From contig NC_092572.1 of NCBI RefSeq assembly GCF_037975245.1, positions 8,563,001-8,627,000 of the forward strand: a stretch of 64,000 nucleotides of DNA. Reading direction: 5' to 3'. Origin of the DNA: Apostichopus japonicus. Taxonomy: Eukaryota > Echinodermata > Holothuroidea > Aspidochirotida > Stichopodidae. A program made the position numbers and the translations under genes. Positions 46,743-58,825 of this stretch are shown piece after piece; positions within the stretch are counted from its first letter, which is position 1; each line of letters opens with the position of its first letter. A model generated the notes under the pieces. That model made no database searches, had not been told where the DNA came from, and was given only the letters and a program-made list of their open reading frames with translations.

Positions 46743-47310
46743 TTACTAGGCTAGGAAGTAAGAAGAATGCAATCTGTTGAGATGATTTATTAGCAAAAAA
46801 ATGTGATTTGGAACAATTACGGATATCACATGGAACATTGTTTTCATCATCAGTCGAAAGTGTAACAAATCTCTCAAGTGAAACCTTTTCGATACATATC
46901 ATGGCAAGTTCTAGTTTTCAATTTGCTACTAAAGAAAGTGGGAACAATGAATTCTGGTTAGATGATTGATTAGCAAAATTGTTATTTGGCACAATAACGC
47001 ATATCATTTGGAACGTTGTTTCGTTATCAGTGTAAAATGCAACGAATATCCCACGTGAACCTTTTCGCTACCACATCCCATTCCTTTGCAAGGTCTAGAT
47101 GTTCCTCTGTTATTAAAGGAAGTACGAAGAACGAGTTTTGGTGAGATGATTTATTAGAAACTTTGTTATTTGGCACAATAACGCATATCATTTGGAACGT
47201 AGTTTTCGTCATCAGTTGAAAGTGCAACGAAGCTCCCAAGTAAACCTACCCGCAACACACAACCTTCCTTGTCAAGGCTTCGATATCAATCTTTAATTAA
47301 AAGATTCATT
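46743..47310. repeat. Three ~180-bp tandem repeats upstream of the promoter, unit 3
   Basis: Same array as in units 1 and 2; the marker GAGATGATTTATTAG begins at 46779. Confidence 0.8.
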
Positions 47311-47436
47311 CCGGGGAACGATTTAATATATGCCGATTAATTCCGAGATGGCGTCACATAATACTACTATCTCGGATATCTTGATGTGCGCAGATATAAG
47401 ATGCTGATTAGCTCACTTGTTTCGTGGTAGCTTGTG

Positions 47437-47515
47437 ATTGGTGGCAATAGTAATGCAAAGAATTATTGCTGGTGGTGTTAATCTATAAAAACAGTTCTTT
47501 GAAATATTTTTCTAC
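47437..47515 (+). promoter_or_regulatory. Promoter of peptide gene, unit 3
   Basis: ATTGG at about 47437, TATAAAAA at 47484-47491, initiator region CTACCAG near 47512. The 5'UTR exon ends at 47549. Confidence 0.75.
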
Positions 47516-49209
47516 CAGAAAGATCCAGTGCGCAGTCTTCCGAAAAGTGGTAAGTGGAGCTTAGATCATATCCGCTGGTGCATGAATTTCAAAAACTGCA
47601 GCTTAACAATATTCATTTAATGAATTTCGTCTAAGTTTCAATTTACAGAATATGTGCTTGTAAATAAATAGTGAAGGTTTCGACTACCCCATTGGGTTTT
47701 GGCATTCTCTGCATAGCTCTTATCATCATTAAAGTGTAAAATTTAAATTATGCTGTAACGTTGTACCATATTTAGGGCAGGTTGTATCGTAACCCGTGCT
47801 GCTCAATGTTAGAAAAAGTCACTGGAGTTTGATTTTCTCGATATTTACATTTACATCGAATATGATATCATATTCCATACGTGTTCACATCATATCAGTT
47901 ACAACGAGGTCTCAGTTTGCAACTGCAATAACGTTCAGAATACGTGAAGGTAAGAAAGTTAAAAAAAAACTGTAGCTGATAAAAGGGAAAAACATTGTAA
48001 ATGTTACTGTCGAGAACCGTCATTTTCTCAAGTTTGCAACTTTTTATGACAAGATAATTTTTACGTCAAGTAACGCTTTTATATATTGATTCGTAAATGT
48101 TATTAACCACCTGCAAGATTTGTCAGTTGACAAGAAGATGTCCCGTTTCGATCTATAAACGTGAAATTAAGTACAGGAATTGTTCTATTTATATTGACAT
48201 GTAACGTTTTCATTAAGTGAGGGTATACATTATTATGTAACTAAATCTTATTATTATTATTAAGGTTAAATCTTGATCTAAAAGTCTTAATTTCGTCTCC
48301 GTTTCTTAATAAAGGAAACTGTTATTTATTCTGATAGTCACGACAATAGTTTGTCAAATTAAGTAATTCTTGATATTGATATGATCGTGCATACCACAAT
48401 TCAAATCGTGTGCAAACCATCAGGCACAGTGAGCAGTCACCAATCGGTAAAAATTCTGAGCGACGCGGCTTGTGGTTTTCTAAAGTTTCATAGTGTCTAT
48501 ATTATTACCAAAACAGTGTTTTTGACTTCACTGACATAGATGAGTCTTTTGCAAAGATTAAATGAAGAATAGCATCATGATATAATAATTCTATGACGCT
48601 ACGCGCTTTTTATATATTTCAATGCACTTTATGAATATATCTACTATCACAAACTTTGAAATAACAAGTACTCAAGATACATGCGTAGAATGGACTGTTT
48701 CCCCTCACTGCACACCTATCATTTTGCTTCTTTCAAAACAAACGAGTGGGCTATAGCGTTTCCCTAATGGCCATATATATACGAGACCCAACAGAAAGTT
48801 CTTCTTCAAATTAAGAGACTGGTTAGACCTTCCTGTGCCTTAAGTACTTTCAATATTCAAACCTCTGTCGTAATTCAATAGTTCTGGTAGGATAGAAAAA
48901 TGGTTCTCCTGTTAAATATGATTGAAAGAATTAGATAGCAAAACAAGACTAACAATGTAATTGTCTGCCAGTTTTCACCGTATTATAGAATGTGAACCAT
49001 ATATCGATTCTTGAACCCTAGTTTTCAAGTGTGAACTTTTCAAATGTTATCTTATTGAAATATCATGGATGTCTCTCGATAATAATAGGTGTCTTACTCT
49101 GCGTGGTGACTGTTTCACTGGTAGCGCCTACTGACTTTCATTTGATTTGTGCTTTACATTTTACTTGTTGTTTTTTGTTCTAGAAAAACCGACAAGTAAA
49201 GACGATAAA

Positions 49210-50530
49210 ATGGCTACAAAAGCGTTTCTCATCCTACTAATCGTAGCTCTGTGTGCCCTCTCAGGTAATATGGCCTCAAAATTTGAATACCTTACTCAAT
49301 TATTTATTGTCCTTTACCTGTAGTATGTTTAAAGGACATGTCATTTTTCAGACAAGAACAAATAAATGGAAACGAAATGAGTGCTACTATACCGTACACA
49401 TTGCTGCTAAGATGTTAACCTTTAAAATATGCTAAATCTTTGGAATGTCCCTTAAACACTGACTTAATGGCGACGTCGGCAGCTCAGTGGAGATATACAT
49501 GTATAAGTTAATCCATTGATTGATATAACTCAACTAAAACGTTTCCTTTTAACTTCACATAGTGTGACAGAGCAAGTTTGGATAACAATAGGCACCATTG
49601 TTATTTGAAATTTTGAATTACATTGTAAACATATCATATTAGATCAAGTCTTATTCTGTCCCATTGATTGTTGTGTTGCATCGGAGGATTTAAAGGTCTG
49701 AGTATTATTAATTCTAAAAAAAAATAAAAGGGATATATACCAAAATATAACAAAAATGTGCGTAATGTCATACTTTAACACACTATCAATATGATCAGAA
49801 TATTGTACAATATTGTACACGATTAATCTTACGTGTTTACTTGTTTATGTTAAACGCACATAGAGAAGTACTGCAATAAACCTGCCAAGCATATCAGAGC
49901 TAAAATAATCTGGAAAAATGATCAACACTCTATGGGTGTTCCTAATGTTGTTCGCTGTTTTCGCAAGGTGTCAGTATCACGATGCACGGAAACACAAAAT
50001 GTTTTAATATATTTCTTAGTGAGAATACACACCACTGTACGTCGTTGTTATGGTGGTGTTGGGGATGGGATGGTCTCGTGGCATAAAAATGGAACATCAT
50101 GCAGTTTTCTCACTCATTCGTAACAAAATGTTTACATTGAACGTATAACTTTCTGGTTTATATTCAACTTTTTCCGAGATACGTATTGACAGATTGCACT
50201 ATACGGGAACCCAATGTAGTAGATATGCCATATTCATAACACGTGATCATAATATATCTTTATGTTTCTCTTTTTAAGCAGGTACGTTGGTTTTCTGTGT
50301 TATAGTTCGTTAGTTTATGCCAATAAACAGGGTAGTTCATTATTGTGTTATATTATATTCTTGTATTCAATGTAATGTATTTTTGTGATTCCTATTTATT
50401 ATTGATTGTACTTTAACCATTAGAAGCCGTGCAGTGGTGTGAGACGGATAAGGGAGGAGTCATACGCAATGGAGACTCAATTTATACAGGTAGACACACC
50501 TATACCTGTACCACTTCAGGATTGTATTAG
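49210..50530 (+). CDS. Small secreted peptide, PSP94-like?, copy 3
   Basis: 5'UTR exon about 47515-47549, exon 2 49184-49264 (ATG 49210), exon 3 50424-50532, exon 4 from 50846. Coding sequence looks identical to copies 1 and 2, with the same TAG at 50528-50530. One difference that may matter: the donor after exon 2 is CAG|GTAATA instead of CAG|GTAAGA, losing the G at intron position 5, which may weaken splicing of this copy. Confidence 0.7.
49918..50007 (+). CDS. Nested 29-codon signal-peptide-like ORF, copy 3
   Basis: Identical to the unit-1 copy at 27380-27469. Confidence 0.25.
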   Translation: MINTLWVFLMLFAVFARCQYHDARKHKMF

Positions 50531-50845
50531 TTGTAAGTATCGATTAAACGAATAAAGTTCACATTTGAAATCTATGCATAAGTAAATATTTGCAAACTAG
50601 TACAAATAATTCGCGCAATGAATATGCTCCACCCCTCCCTTTATTGATGAATAAATATGTTACTCATGTCTCTTAGAGGTTATGACCTGCGTTATAATTG
50701 AATAATAAAGGGAAGTCCTATTAAGTATGTGCCTTTTGGATTACATTCATAGGCTTATGTGATTGATGTTATACCTATTTCTTATCATCTAATAACACCG
50801 ATAATCAAATTAGATACTTAACTGTTTTTTCCTCTATCTTTCCAG

Positions 50846-51016
50846 CTTTTGCCAGAAGGTGAACGAGAACACAGACCACGCAGGGAACAATTTTCTCGTA
50901 ATTAAACTCCAACGGTTAATGGTAGTGGGGAGTGCGTATTGTATCACACTATTTTATTTGACGACCTCAGATCATGTTTATGATTGGATTTGAATAAAAA
51001 GCTGATAAAGCTATAA
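50846..51016 (+). other. 3' exon with post-stop open frame and poly(A) signal, copy 3
   Basis: Identical in sequence to the other two. TGA 50991-50993 overlaps AATAAA 50993-50998. Confidence 0.7.
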
Positions 51017-52535
51017 TACTTGCAGTTTGTTTTCAATTCTCGAGAAGAGGGGGGATAGGGGCGCTAAAGGCAGAATCTGGGTTAAGTATTATATGACCGT
51101 GGAACTATTCGTTTAAGGAGAATACATATCATATATTCCATATACTGAAGGAAACACTGAAAAAAGGGAAGGGGCGTGACATGTCCCCGGGGTTCGACCT
51201 GTCTTCCGACGACTCTTCACATATTAAGTGTTGGACCTAACGTTAATCATGTATAAACTAGTATACATTAGACTGAGTTTGTAAAGTCAGGGGTGTGGGG
51301 AGGGATTGACGAGAGGGGCACATTCCTCATCAGGCTTATGGAAGAGGGAATCACAAAGGTTCCCTTTTTCATAAGTGAGAAGTGCACTTTTGTTGTATCA
51401 AATAGTATATTTTTGTTGTAAAAGAAATTGTTATTATAAAGGTCCCTCTTAATTAAAAAAAAATGTATTAACAGTTGCCCGTATTTGAAAAGTCATCAAA
51501 GCATTTTTGTACATTGATATCACTTTTTGGTTTTCATGTGCTCCAACAACAACAATCTAGTCGCTGATCAGCAATGTATACAACATCAGTTTTCTATGTA
51601 GATGGTTGACAAATAATGTAACTGCAGCGAAGGTTCCTCTTAAAAAATACAGCAATAAACTATAGTTGAGAATGTTAGTTAAATAAATTAAAACTATTCC
51701 CTGATTAAAACAATTGTTTTGCTTTAACGTCTTGACGTGAGTGGGTAAACCACTCACATGCAGACTGGACTCAGCTCATAATACTATTAGCAGTATGAAT
51801 GCCGACCTACATATAACATTCTAGCACTTTTAATTAAAACTTTTATTGACATACTTAATTACGAAACTATTTTAAATTGCAGTGAAGGACACAGCAATTA
51901 TCATGTGTTGACGTAACTATTTACCACACAACTAACAAACACGTAAATGCTTTTCTTTGCGAGATTAAACAATTACATATTAAATAGATTCTCAAATTTT
52001 GGTTCGACAATAGCAGGCGTAATGTTGATAATTGAGCAGCTTACTGTTTTCATTTCCTTCGTAAGAGTAGGCCTAGGCTTTCTGAATCTTACCCACCTGA
52101 AGAGCGGCACGAGGAAGAATCATATTTTGGTTTTGTTTTTAATTCTGAAATTCTTACTTAATCATTCACTGGAAGCGACTTTGTGCTAGCTAATAGCCTA
52201 CTAGAATGGGGTAACAACCAAGGGTAAGGACTAAATATTAACCAAAACTTGCGCTTTTGTGTCAGCTTACGCCTTTAAACATCTGAGGCCCATCCATTTA
52301 ACTGACTGGAACCCTTATTTCAGTAGTTGAGCTCCTCATATGAAAAACAAAATCAATCGGAAATCATTTTATATGGCCCATTGACATAGAGTTACTGCAA
52401 TGCATTATACATTTATCAAGCTGTATCAAGCTTGGTATTCAGTTATAGGACTCTGCTGTTCAGAATAATCTGTACGTTTCCTGCTTTCCTTCCTTCTCAC
52501 CTCCATTACTGTTACATTTAGTTTTATTTCGATGC

Positions 52536-52577
52536 AGGTAGCCTCTGATCCTGCTAGTATCGGAAACGTCAGGCCCT
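52536..52577 (+). ncRNA. Hammerhead-like relic, copy 3
   Basis: Same sequence as the unit-2 copy, with GGAAACGTCAGG intact and the first box lost. Confidence 0.4.
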
Positions 52578-53326
52578 CTAACTTTTCACATCAACCTACG
52601 AAGCCTTTTCTCAGTAGATAGTAGTTGGCTAAAAATATTTCTCCTAAGATTATTATAATGTTTCAAACAATGGATTAACATTTAAATTTAATAATGAATT
52701 AACGAGTCCATTATGAATTCAGTCTTCAATGTGCATTTAACATATGTAAAATATTAATATGTGTACTTTGTTTTCATCAAAAAGATATACGGGACTTTAT
52801 CTACGTCATATCATAAAACGCAGTTATGACCTAATGATACAATAGCAAATGAATTGAAACCTAACCTTCATGCAATTTATGCTATTATTTATTAAACCTA
52901 AGTAGTTGACACGGGTAGTAGGGCAGTAATAAAATTTCTTCTTTAGCTTATATTATTACCATTAATTAGAAGTCATTAAAGTAACAGCTTCCCTCCTTGA
53001 GATTTTTCTGCAAAGCTTGCAATTTTGTAACCATATCAATGTACATGATTTGAAGCTTTACATTCAAAGAAAGAATATAAATAAGGAAATATATTGATTT
53101 TCAAGACCTAGAAAATTTAGGATAAGTATCTATATTCCAAGGTAGAGTATATAACTCTGGAAAAAATGGTTGTTCCAAAGAAACTGTTGTACCAATAGGG
53201 GAAATCATGTAGCACCCAGGGTGTTAATGGAAAATGTAATGATGAACTAACTGTAAGCATACTAACAACTGAAAGCAGAATGATAAACGATGAAATATCT
53301 GTATAAAATTATGTATCTCAATTAAG

Positions 53327-53650
53327 GAGCACAGAACTCACAAGGATTTGGCTGTTGAGGTAGTCATTGCAAAGGATGGCATAGACAACGAAGCTGGTGT
53401 TGCCGACACAGACATAGATGCTGATCAAGAGGAACTAGAAGGTGAAGAATAGAACTTGTTGTTATAACAACACCTAAAACTACTTTTAAACCTTCCACAT
53501 TTAGTCTGATTGTTAGTAAATAATATGGGTAAAAGTCCTGATGATATCAGAGACCATCTGTAGAACTCAAAGAGTGCATCAGATGCAGTGAAAATATTCA
53601 GAAAAATATGCCAAGAGACTGCAATTAATGACCCTAAATGGTCATCCTGA
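53327..53650 (+). pseudogene. Acidic C-terminal exon relic, unit 3
   Basis: 53327-53452 is open to TAG like unit 2, with one changed residue (EAGVADTD). Second stretch broken as in the other units. Confidence 0.35.
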
Positions 53651-54144
53651 AAACATTTTTTTTTTCAAAAGAAATGTTCTTTTTCTTCTTTATTTTCTTC
53701 CAAACATTTCTTTCCTCCTTCAAATACATTATTTTGACATTATTTTGCAATGCAAATTTTGAAAAAAAAAATAACCTGTCACTTTTGCATGATTCCACAA
53801 CTCTGTTTGCGGAAAAAGATGGCGGCAGAGCAAGCACTTCTCTTAGAGATGATGCATATCTGCCATTGGTTTCTTTTAAGTGAAATTAACACAAATTGAA
53901 TTCATCCTGTTTGGGTGTCACACACCAATAACATCATGGGATATGTAGTCCATTGTGTATTGTTATTTTGACGGGATTGTCCTGAACATAGCATAGTCAG
54001 TTAAACACTGTGATGCTGGTATATCACTTAAATCACTAAAATTTGTAAAGAAATCTGAAAATATTGATGGCTGTCAGTTCAGTCATTAATACTATTGTTC
54101 AGATGGTAAGTGATCAAGTTTACATATGCGAAGTGGCAATACAT

Positions 54145-54775
54145 CAAATGTTTAACATATTTATGAATCAAACTTTATATGGACTTACATCAGGTTGAGT
54201 CAGTATGCGATCTTCAGAACATTTAGGAACGCTAATGTCAGTCATAGTGTCCCTGTATATATTGTCGTTTCAACATGCTCTTCTCCTGTAAATTTGAGGC
54301 ATTATTGTCAGTCTTAGTGTACCTACTTGTAGTGTCTTCATATTGTAATATTAATTTCTTCACTGCATTTGTGACACTACTTTAGTTATAGTGTCCTATC
54401 ATATATATAGTTGTTTTAACATGTTCTTCTTTTGTACATTTGGGACAACACTTCCAGTCACAGCACTGATAATAATGTTAATGAAACCATTATATCTATC
54501 CTTATGATCCAACCATGGATGGACTCGTCTTGACTTAAACTTAAATCAGAGTCCAGGGATCCCCAGTGGTAGACAATAACGGGTCAAAGGCATTCTAAGT
54601 CTGGATTCTGGTCTCAGTCTGGACTCAAGTACTACAGTACTGCACAATAGTGTTACACGATAATCACAACAGCTGTTTCACTTTTATATATTCCACTATG
54701 ATGATTACATTTAACACAAACATTTTATATACATAATCTGTCCCGGTTCTCCTAACATCAATACTGTTAACTCAC
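54145..54775. other. Unique flank of the array, no gene seen
   Basis: AT-rich single-copy-looking DNA immediately after the last array junction. No repeat or open frame that I can support. Confidence 0.5.
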
Positions 54776-55078
54776 TTCCACTTTTTCAAGGCTCAGGTCA
54801 CGTTGGATTGGTCTTAGATAGATAGGTGCCTTTCTAAAGATTGACTTCATTGGCTGTGTACCAGATCCCCTCGCTGGATATGGAATAGCATCCAGCAGTG
54901 TGTTGGGAGCATTAGCTTTCAGGTATTCAAAGCCTCCACCATCTCTTAGTTTTTGATAGGCCTGTGACACCTTCTCCAATAATTCATGAGGAATATCATC
55001 AGAGTTGAGAAGACCTTTCTTTTCCACCAATCCAGCCTCACCTAAGGGCTTACCCATAGTGGATGGTGTTTTTTTTTT
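54776..55078 (-). CDS. Internal coding exon of an unrecognised gene
   Basis: On the minus strand a good acceptor (GATTTCAG) ends at 55079 and a donor GTGAGT begins at 54775. Between them are 303 bases, exactly 101 codons, open throughout, phase 0 at both ends. The translation starts KKKTPSTMGKPLGEAGLVEK and later has NAPNTLLDAIPYPARG and IYLRPIQRDLSLEKVE. An ATG at 55057 could also serve as a start, with TAA at 54767-54769 if the donor is not used. The composition is that of a soluble protein and not of the surrounding AT-rich DNA. I do not recognise the family. Partner exons were not found: the upstream side (55100-57000) is repeat-rich and the downstream side runs into the array. Confidence 0.6.
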
Positions 55079-55400
55079 CTGAAATCAAAAACAATATTGT
55101 TTCTTCTTCTTTATAATTCTTCAAAGTATGATCAACTTAAGCCAAACGAATATATAGATATAACAATGAACCAGATCAGCCCATTATATAATCAAATCAA
55201 AACCATATCATACATGTCAGTAAGTTTGTATTCATGAAGCACTGCATACAATATTGATTTTATATACCACCCATTAATCAATTCATAAGTTTGCTAAATA
55301 ACCACTTAATAATACCTGATATTTTTGGTTTCGATTCGAATAATTGTTAACTTTGCATTAATGATGACGTATGTATGTGTGCGTTTGTGACGCCCAACTT
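55079..55400. other. No feature beyond the splice acceptor
   Basis: AT-rich; would be intron of the minus-strand gene. Confidence 0.4.
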
Positions 55401-55414
55401 GTAAAAATGATATC

Positions 55415-56130
55415 TTGAGAAGGTAAGGTCAGGTCAATTTCATATTGGGTGTGTAGAAGTACCACATTGAGTACAAGAAGCCTCTTATTTTTGGTGGAAG
55501 TCAAAGGTCATTCGGGGTCACCAGTGGTCAAATTGTAAAAATGTGTAAACACGATATCTCAAGAACGGAAGCTTGGGCAGACCTCATGTTTGGTGTGTAG
55601 ATTTACCACATTGAGTACAAGACGCCTATTGTTGTGGGAAGAGGTCAAAGGTTATTCGAGGTCATCAGAGGTCAAATTGTGAGAACCTTGTAAACATGAT
55701 ATCTCAATATTGGAAGATTGGGCAGATCTCATACTTGGTATGAAGGTGTTTGGAAATGTACCATACCAAATTTAAGGAGCCTATTATTGCTTTTGGTGGA
55801 GGTCATAGGTCATTTGAAGTCAACATGCCAAATCTTTACTTCACTACCCTTAGACCTGTCTCTCTACACTAATACACCTTCCTTAGTGTAACATCACAGG
55901 GGAAGTTTGTACAGATTGCATATTTGGCATGTGATTGTACCACATTGAGTACAAGAAGCTCACTAATGTTGTGGACGGAGGTCAATTGTCATTTGAATTC
56001 ACCAGGGGTCAAATTGTGAAAACCATGTTTCACACAATATTTCAACAAAGACAGATGTCATATTTAAAATGTTGATGTTTCTATCACATTAAGTGCAAGG
56101 AGACTGTTGTTGAAGTCAATGGTCATTTCA
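55415..56130. repeat. Diverged ~145-180 bp tandem satellite, about five copies, with AGGTCA-like half sites
   Basis: ACCACATTGAGTACAAG or variants start at 55461, 55605, 55760 (diverged), 55939 and 56083. Each copy also has a GAGGTCAAAGGTCATT-like block and TCAAATTGTGA(A/G)AA. Spacings are 144, 155, 179 and 144. Direct repeats of AGGTCA separated by one base occur in several copies, the DR1 arrangement bound by nuclear receptors, although this may just be the satellite's own sequence. Confidence 0.8.
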
Positions 56131-56588
56131 GGAGAGCCTGTTTCACTGTGAATTTATCTTTTGTCACATCACACTGCTTTTCACATTGCAACCATCACTA
56201 TATATTCCAATCCCTCTTACCAAATAATAATTTACAACATTTTCAATTTAAAATATTAGTTGTTTCAAATTCTACCTGTGAATACATCCTCCCGCATGAC
56301 TATAAATATGTGAAACCTGCATATGTCGTTGATGATTATTAATTGGCTACTAAACAACAGAGATAAAGCATTTGCAAGATTTGAAAAACTTATGTTATTA
56401 TCTTGTGTTTTTTCACATTCCCAGTGGAATCAGTCAGATTTGTGACGTGTTTTGACCTTAACAGTAATGTATAATTGACTGATTGTGATTTTTGTAACTT
56501 GCCTAGCAGGTCCACAATAAACTCTGATTCACATATCAAAACATGTCAAGAACTAAGATATGCCAGCTTTCCAGCCACTTTCATAGTC

Positions 56589-56660
56589 AGGTCGCATAAG
56601 GCCACATTAGGTCTCATTAGGTCACATCAGGTCGCATAAGGTCACATTAAGTTGCATAAT
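56589..56660. repeat. Decamer minisatellite, seven copies
   Basis: AGGTC(G/A)CAT(A/T) repeated with an exact 10-base period from 56589 to about 56660, for example AGGTCGCATA, AGGCCACATT, AGGTCTCATT. The period matches about one helical turn. Confidence 0.85.
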
Positions 56661-57050
56661 ATAAAATGATTTCTTCATACTACAGTTATATAACAGAGAT
56701 GACAGTCTAAGTGATGCTAATAAGAGAAAGAAATTCTATTGAATCATTAAACAAAGCAAATCATTAAGAAAATTGAAACTTAAAGGCTCAGAGTAATAAA
56801 CAGTAACAACAATGTTTGGGTGATGTTGTAAAGATTACAAATAGTCGACTTGATGTCAAGCAAATGTCAATACTGTATCTGCAAAAGCAGAACTTGGTGA
56901 TACTTGAAACTGTCCCAAATTTATGCACCTTGAAATATGCTTGCTTTCCCATGTAGTTTACTCCTAAATGCTGTAATTATTCAGGGGAAAGTTCCTGAAC
57001 CAAATCTGGCATGATACATTTCAATGAAGAAAAACGAATAAGGAAAGTAC
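56661..57050. other. No gene seen
   Basis: AT-rich spacer between the decamer array and the foldback element. Confidence 0.4.
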
Positions 57051-57714
57051 CCCTTACCCAACACGAATAACTATTAAGTATTCGCTAAGTATTCGAATAG
57101 CTATATAGTTGGTATTTCAAAAATTTAAGCATTCAGACTTTAGAATAACTAATTGAATACGTAAAATAACTATTCCAATAGGTATTCGAATACTTCTTTC
57201 CTTCGAATGCTTAGAGAATGCTAAATATAGCTATTCCAATAAGTATTCGAACGCCTTTTTCATTGAATGCCTATTCGAATACTTACAGTATTTCCTTTTG
57301 TAAGGTGGTCAGCTCTTACATAAAGTTTTGTTTTGTACCATAGTTTTACTTGTTTATTAGGTGCATTGTGCACTGAACAGAGGGCTATACATTTGTACAG
57401 TATATTTGTATGTTATCTTGTGGATTAAAACCTCTACACTTCTACCTCTTCTAGGTTGCTAGGCAACTATCTCTTTCTTCCTGGAAATTAGCTCTCACAG
57501 GAAATGGGGTCTGTGTGTGTATTTTTTAGTAACAAAGGGAGTTCTGTGAGGGGTATAAGGAGTTAGGCAGTTGGCTATAAGTATCTGAGCAAGGCAGTTG
57601 CAAAAGAAGAGAAAGATAGTTTTAATAGCTGGATAGTTTGTTTTAAACCTTAATTTACATAGTTCGTGTTACTGTAGTCCATATCATTTTATGGAAGTTG
57701 TGATATTCAACTGA

Positions 57715-57890
57715 CGGTCTGGGACACTATTTTATTATAAAGGATATTATTTTACAATAAAGTATATTCCGGGACACCATTTCTTATAAAGGACATTATT
57801 TTACTACAGAGGATATTGACATTATTTTACTGAAGGATTCCCTGCGACACCATTGCTTATAAATTGAAGGATAATACTTTGCTGGGATCG
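57715..57890. repeat. Imperfect ~55-60 bp tandem repeat inside the foldback element
   Basis: GGGACACTATTTTATTATAA, GGGACACCATTTCTTATAAA and GCGACACCATTGCTTATAAA begin at about 57721, 57773 and 57843, each followed by AGGA(T/C)ATTATTTTAC-like sequence. Confidence 0.65.
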
Positions 57891-58609
57891 GACATTCATA
57901 ATACCATTTATTGTGTTCAACTATTTCTGATGTTGTGGAATAATTGATGTCGTGGAAGATATGATGTCGTAGAATACTTGATGTCACCAGCAGGCCAACT
58001 CACCAGAACAGACTTTTAAATTAAGTGTATTTACTTTAACATTTGGGTGTGACCTCACGACTGTAAGTTATTTTATTTAATTCTTTGACTGGGCCCAGAT
58101 CAGCTGAATATTGTTTGTTATTCATAATTATAATTTCTTTTGATCCAATCCTGTTGAGTTTTCCAGTTTTGATGTATCTGCTCTGTGTTTGGTCTTCCAA
58201 CCAAACCCAGAGTTCTCTGATCAAGAACAAACATTTTTTTCAGTGGCTAACACCCACCCTTACACTTTGAACAGCGCAAAAATATTTGAAATATACCGCG
58301 GAGGATTTAATAGCTGAAGCGTTTCCAAAATTTCATCCATCATATTCATAAGACCTACTGTTTTAGTATTCTGTGCTTAATACTCCATTTCAAATAGATA
58401 TTTATTCCTTGTGAATGTTATTCAACTTTTAATAGCAGATTTAATCAAGAAGCTAGGACAACAAGCTGGCCAAATTCCTAACTCTCCTTACTTGGAACTA
58501 ATTAGCATACAAGTATTCAATAAGTATTCAAGTAAGTATTCAGAAACCTGTTAAGTCTTCATAACATTAGCATACAAGTATTCGAATACTAGCGAATAAG
58601 TATTCGAAT

Positions 58610-58825
58610 AACTATAAGTATTCGTCAGAGCCGAATTATTTAAATGAGCGAATACTTATATGTATGATGAGCTAAGTATTCAAATAGCTATTCCAAAAGC
58701 TACTCGAATACCTATTCGAATAGCTATTCGAAGAGCTATTCGAATACCTATTCGAATACTTAACAGGTATTCGAATACTTAACTCATTTACATAATTCGG
58801 CTCTGACGAAGGCTTATAGTTATTC
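58610..58825. repeat. Internal palindrome in the right arm
   Basis: CGTCAGAGCCGAATTATTTA (58624-58643) with its flank is inverted at about 58782-58810 (CTCATTTACATAATTCGGCT then CTGACG). The centre near 58715 is made of ATTCGAATAGCTATTCGAA-type motifs, so the whole 200 bases can fold into one hairpin. Confidence 0.75.

Larger units (their letters stand above)
42637..54140. repeat. Tandem array unit 3
   Basis: 11,504 bases, from ACATTAGCAATATTTCC at 42637 to GAAGTGGCAAT at 54140. After ACAT at 54141-54144 the sequence becomes unique (CAAATGTTTAAC). It shares the foldback insertion and the 280-base segment with unit 2 but shares the broken DSNGDG exon and several point states with unit 1. Confidence 0.95.
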
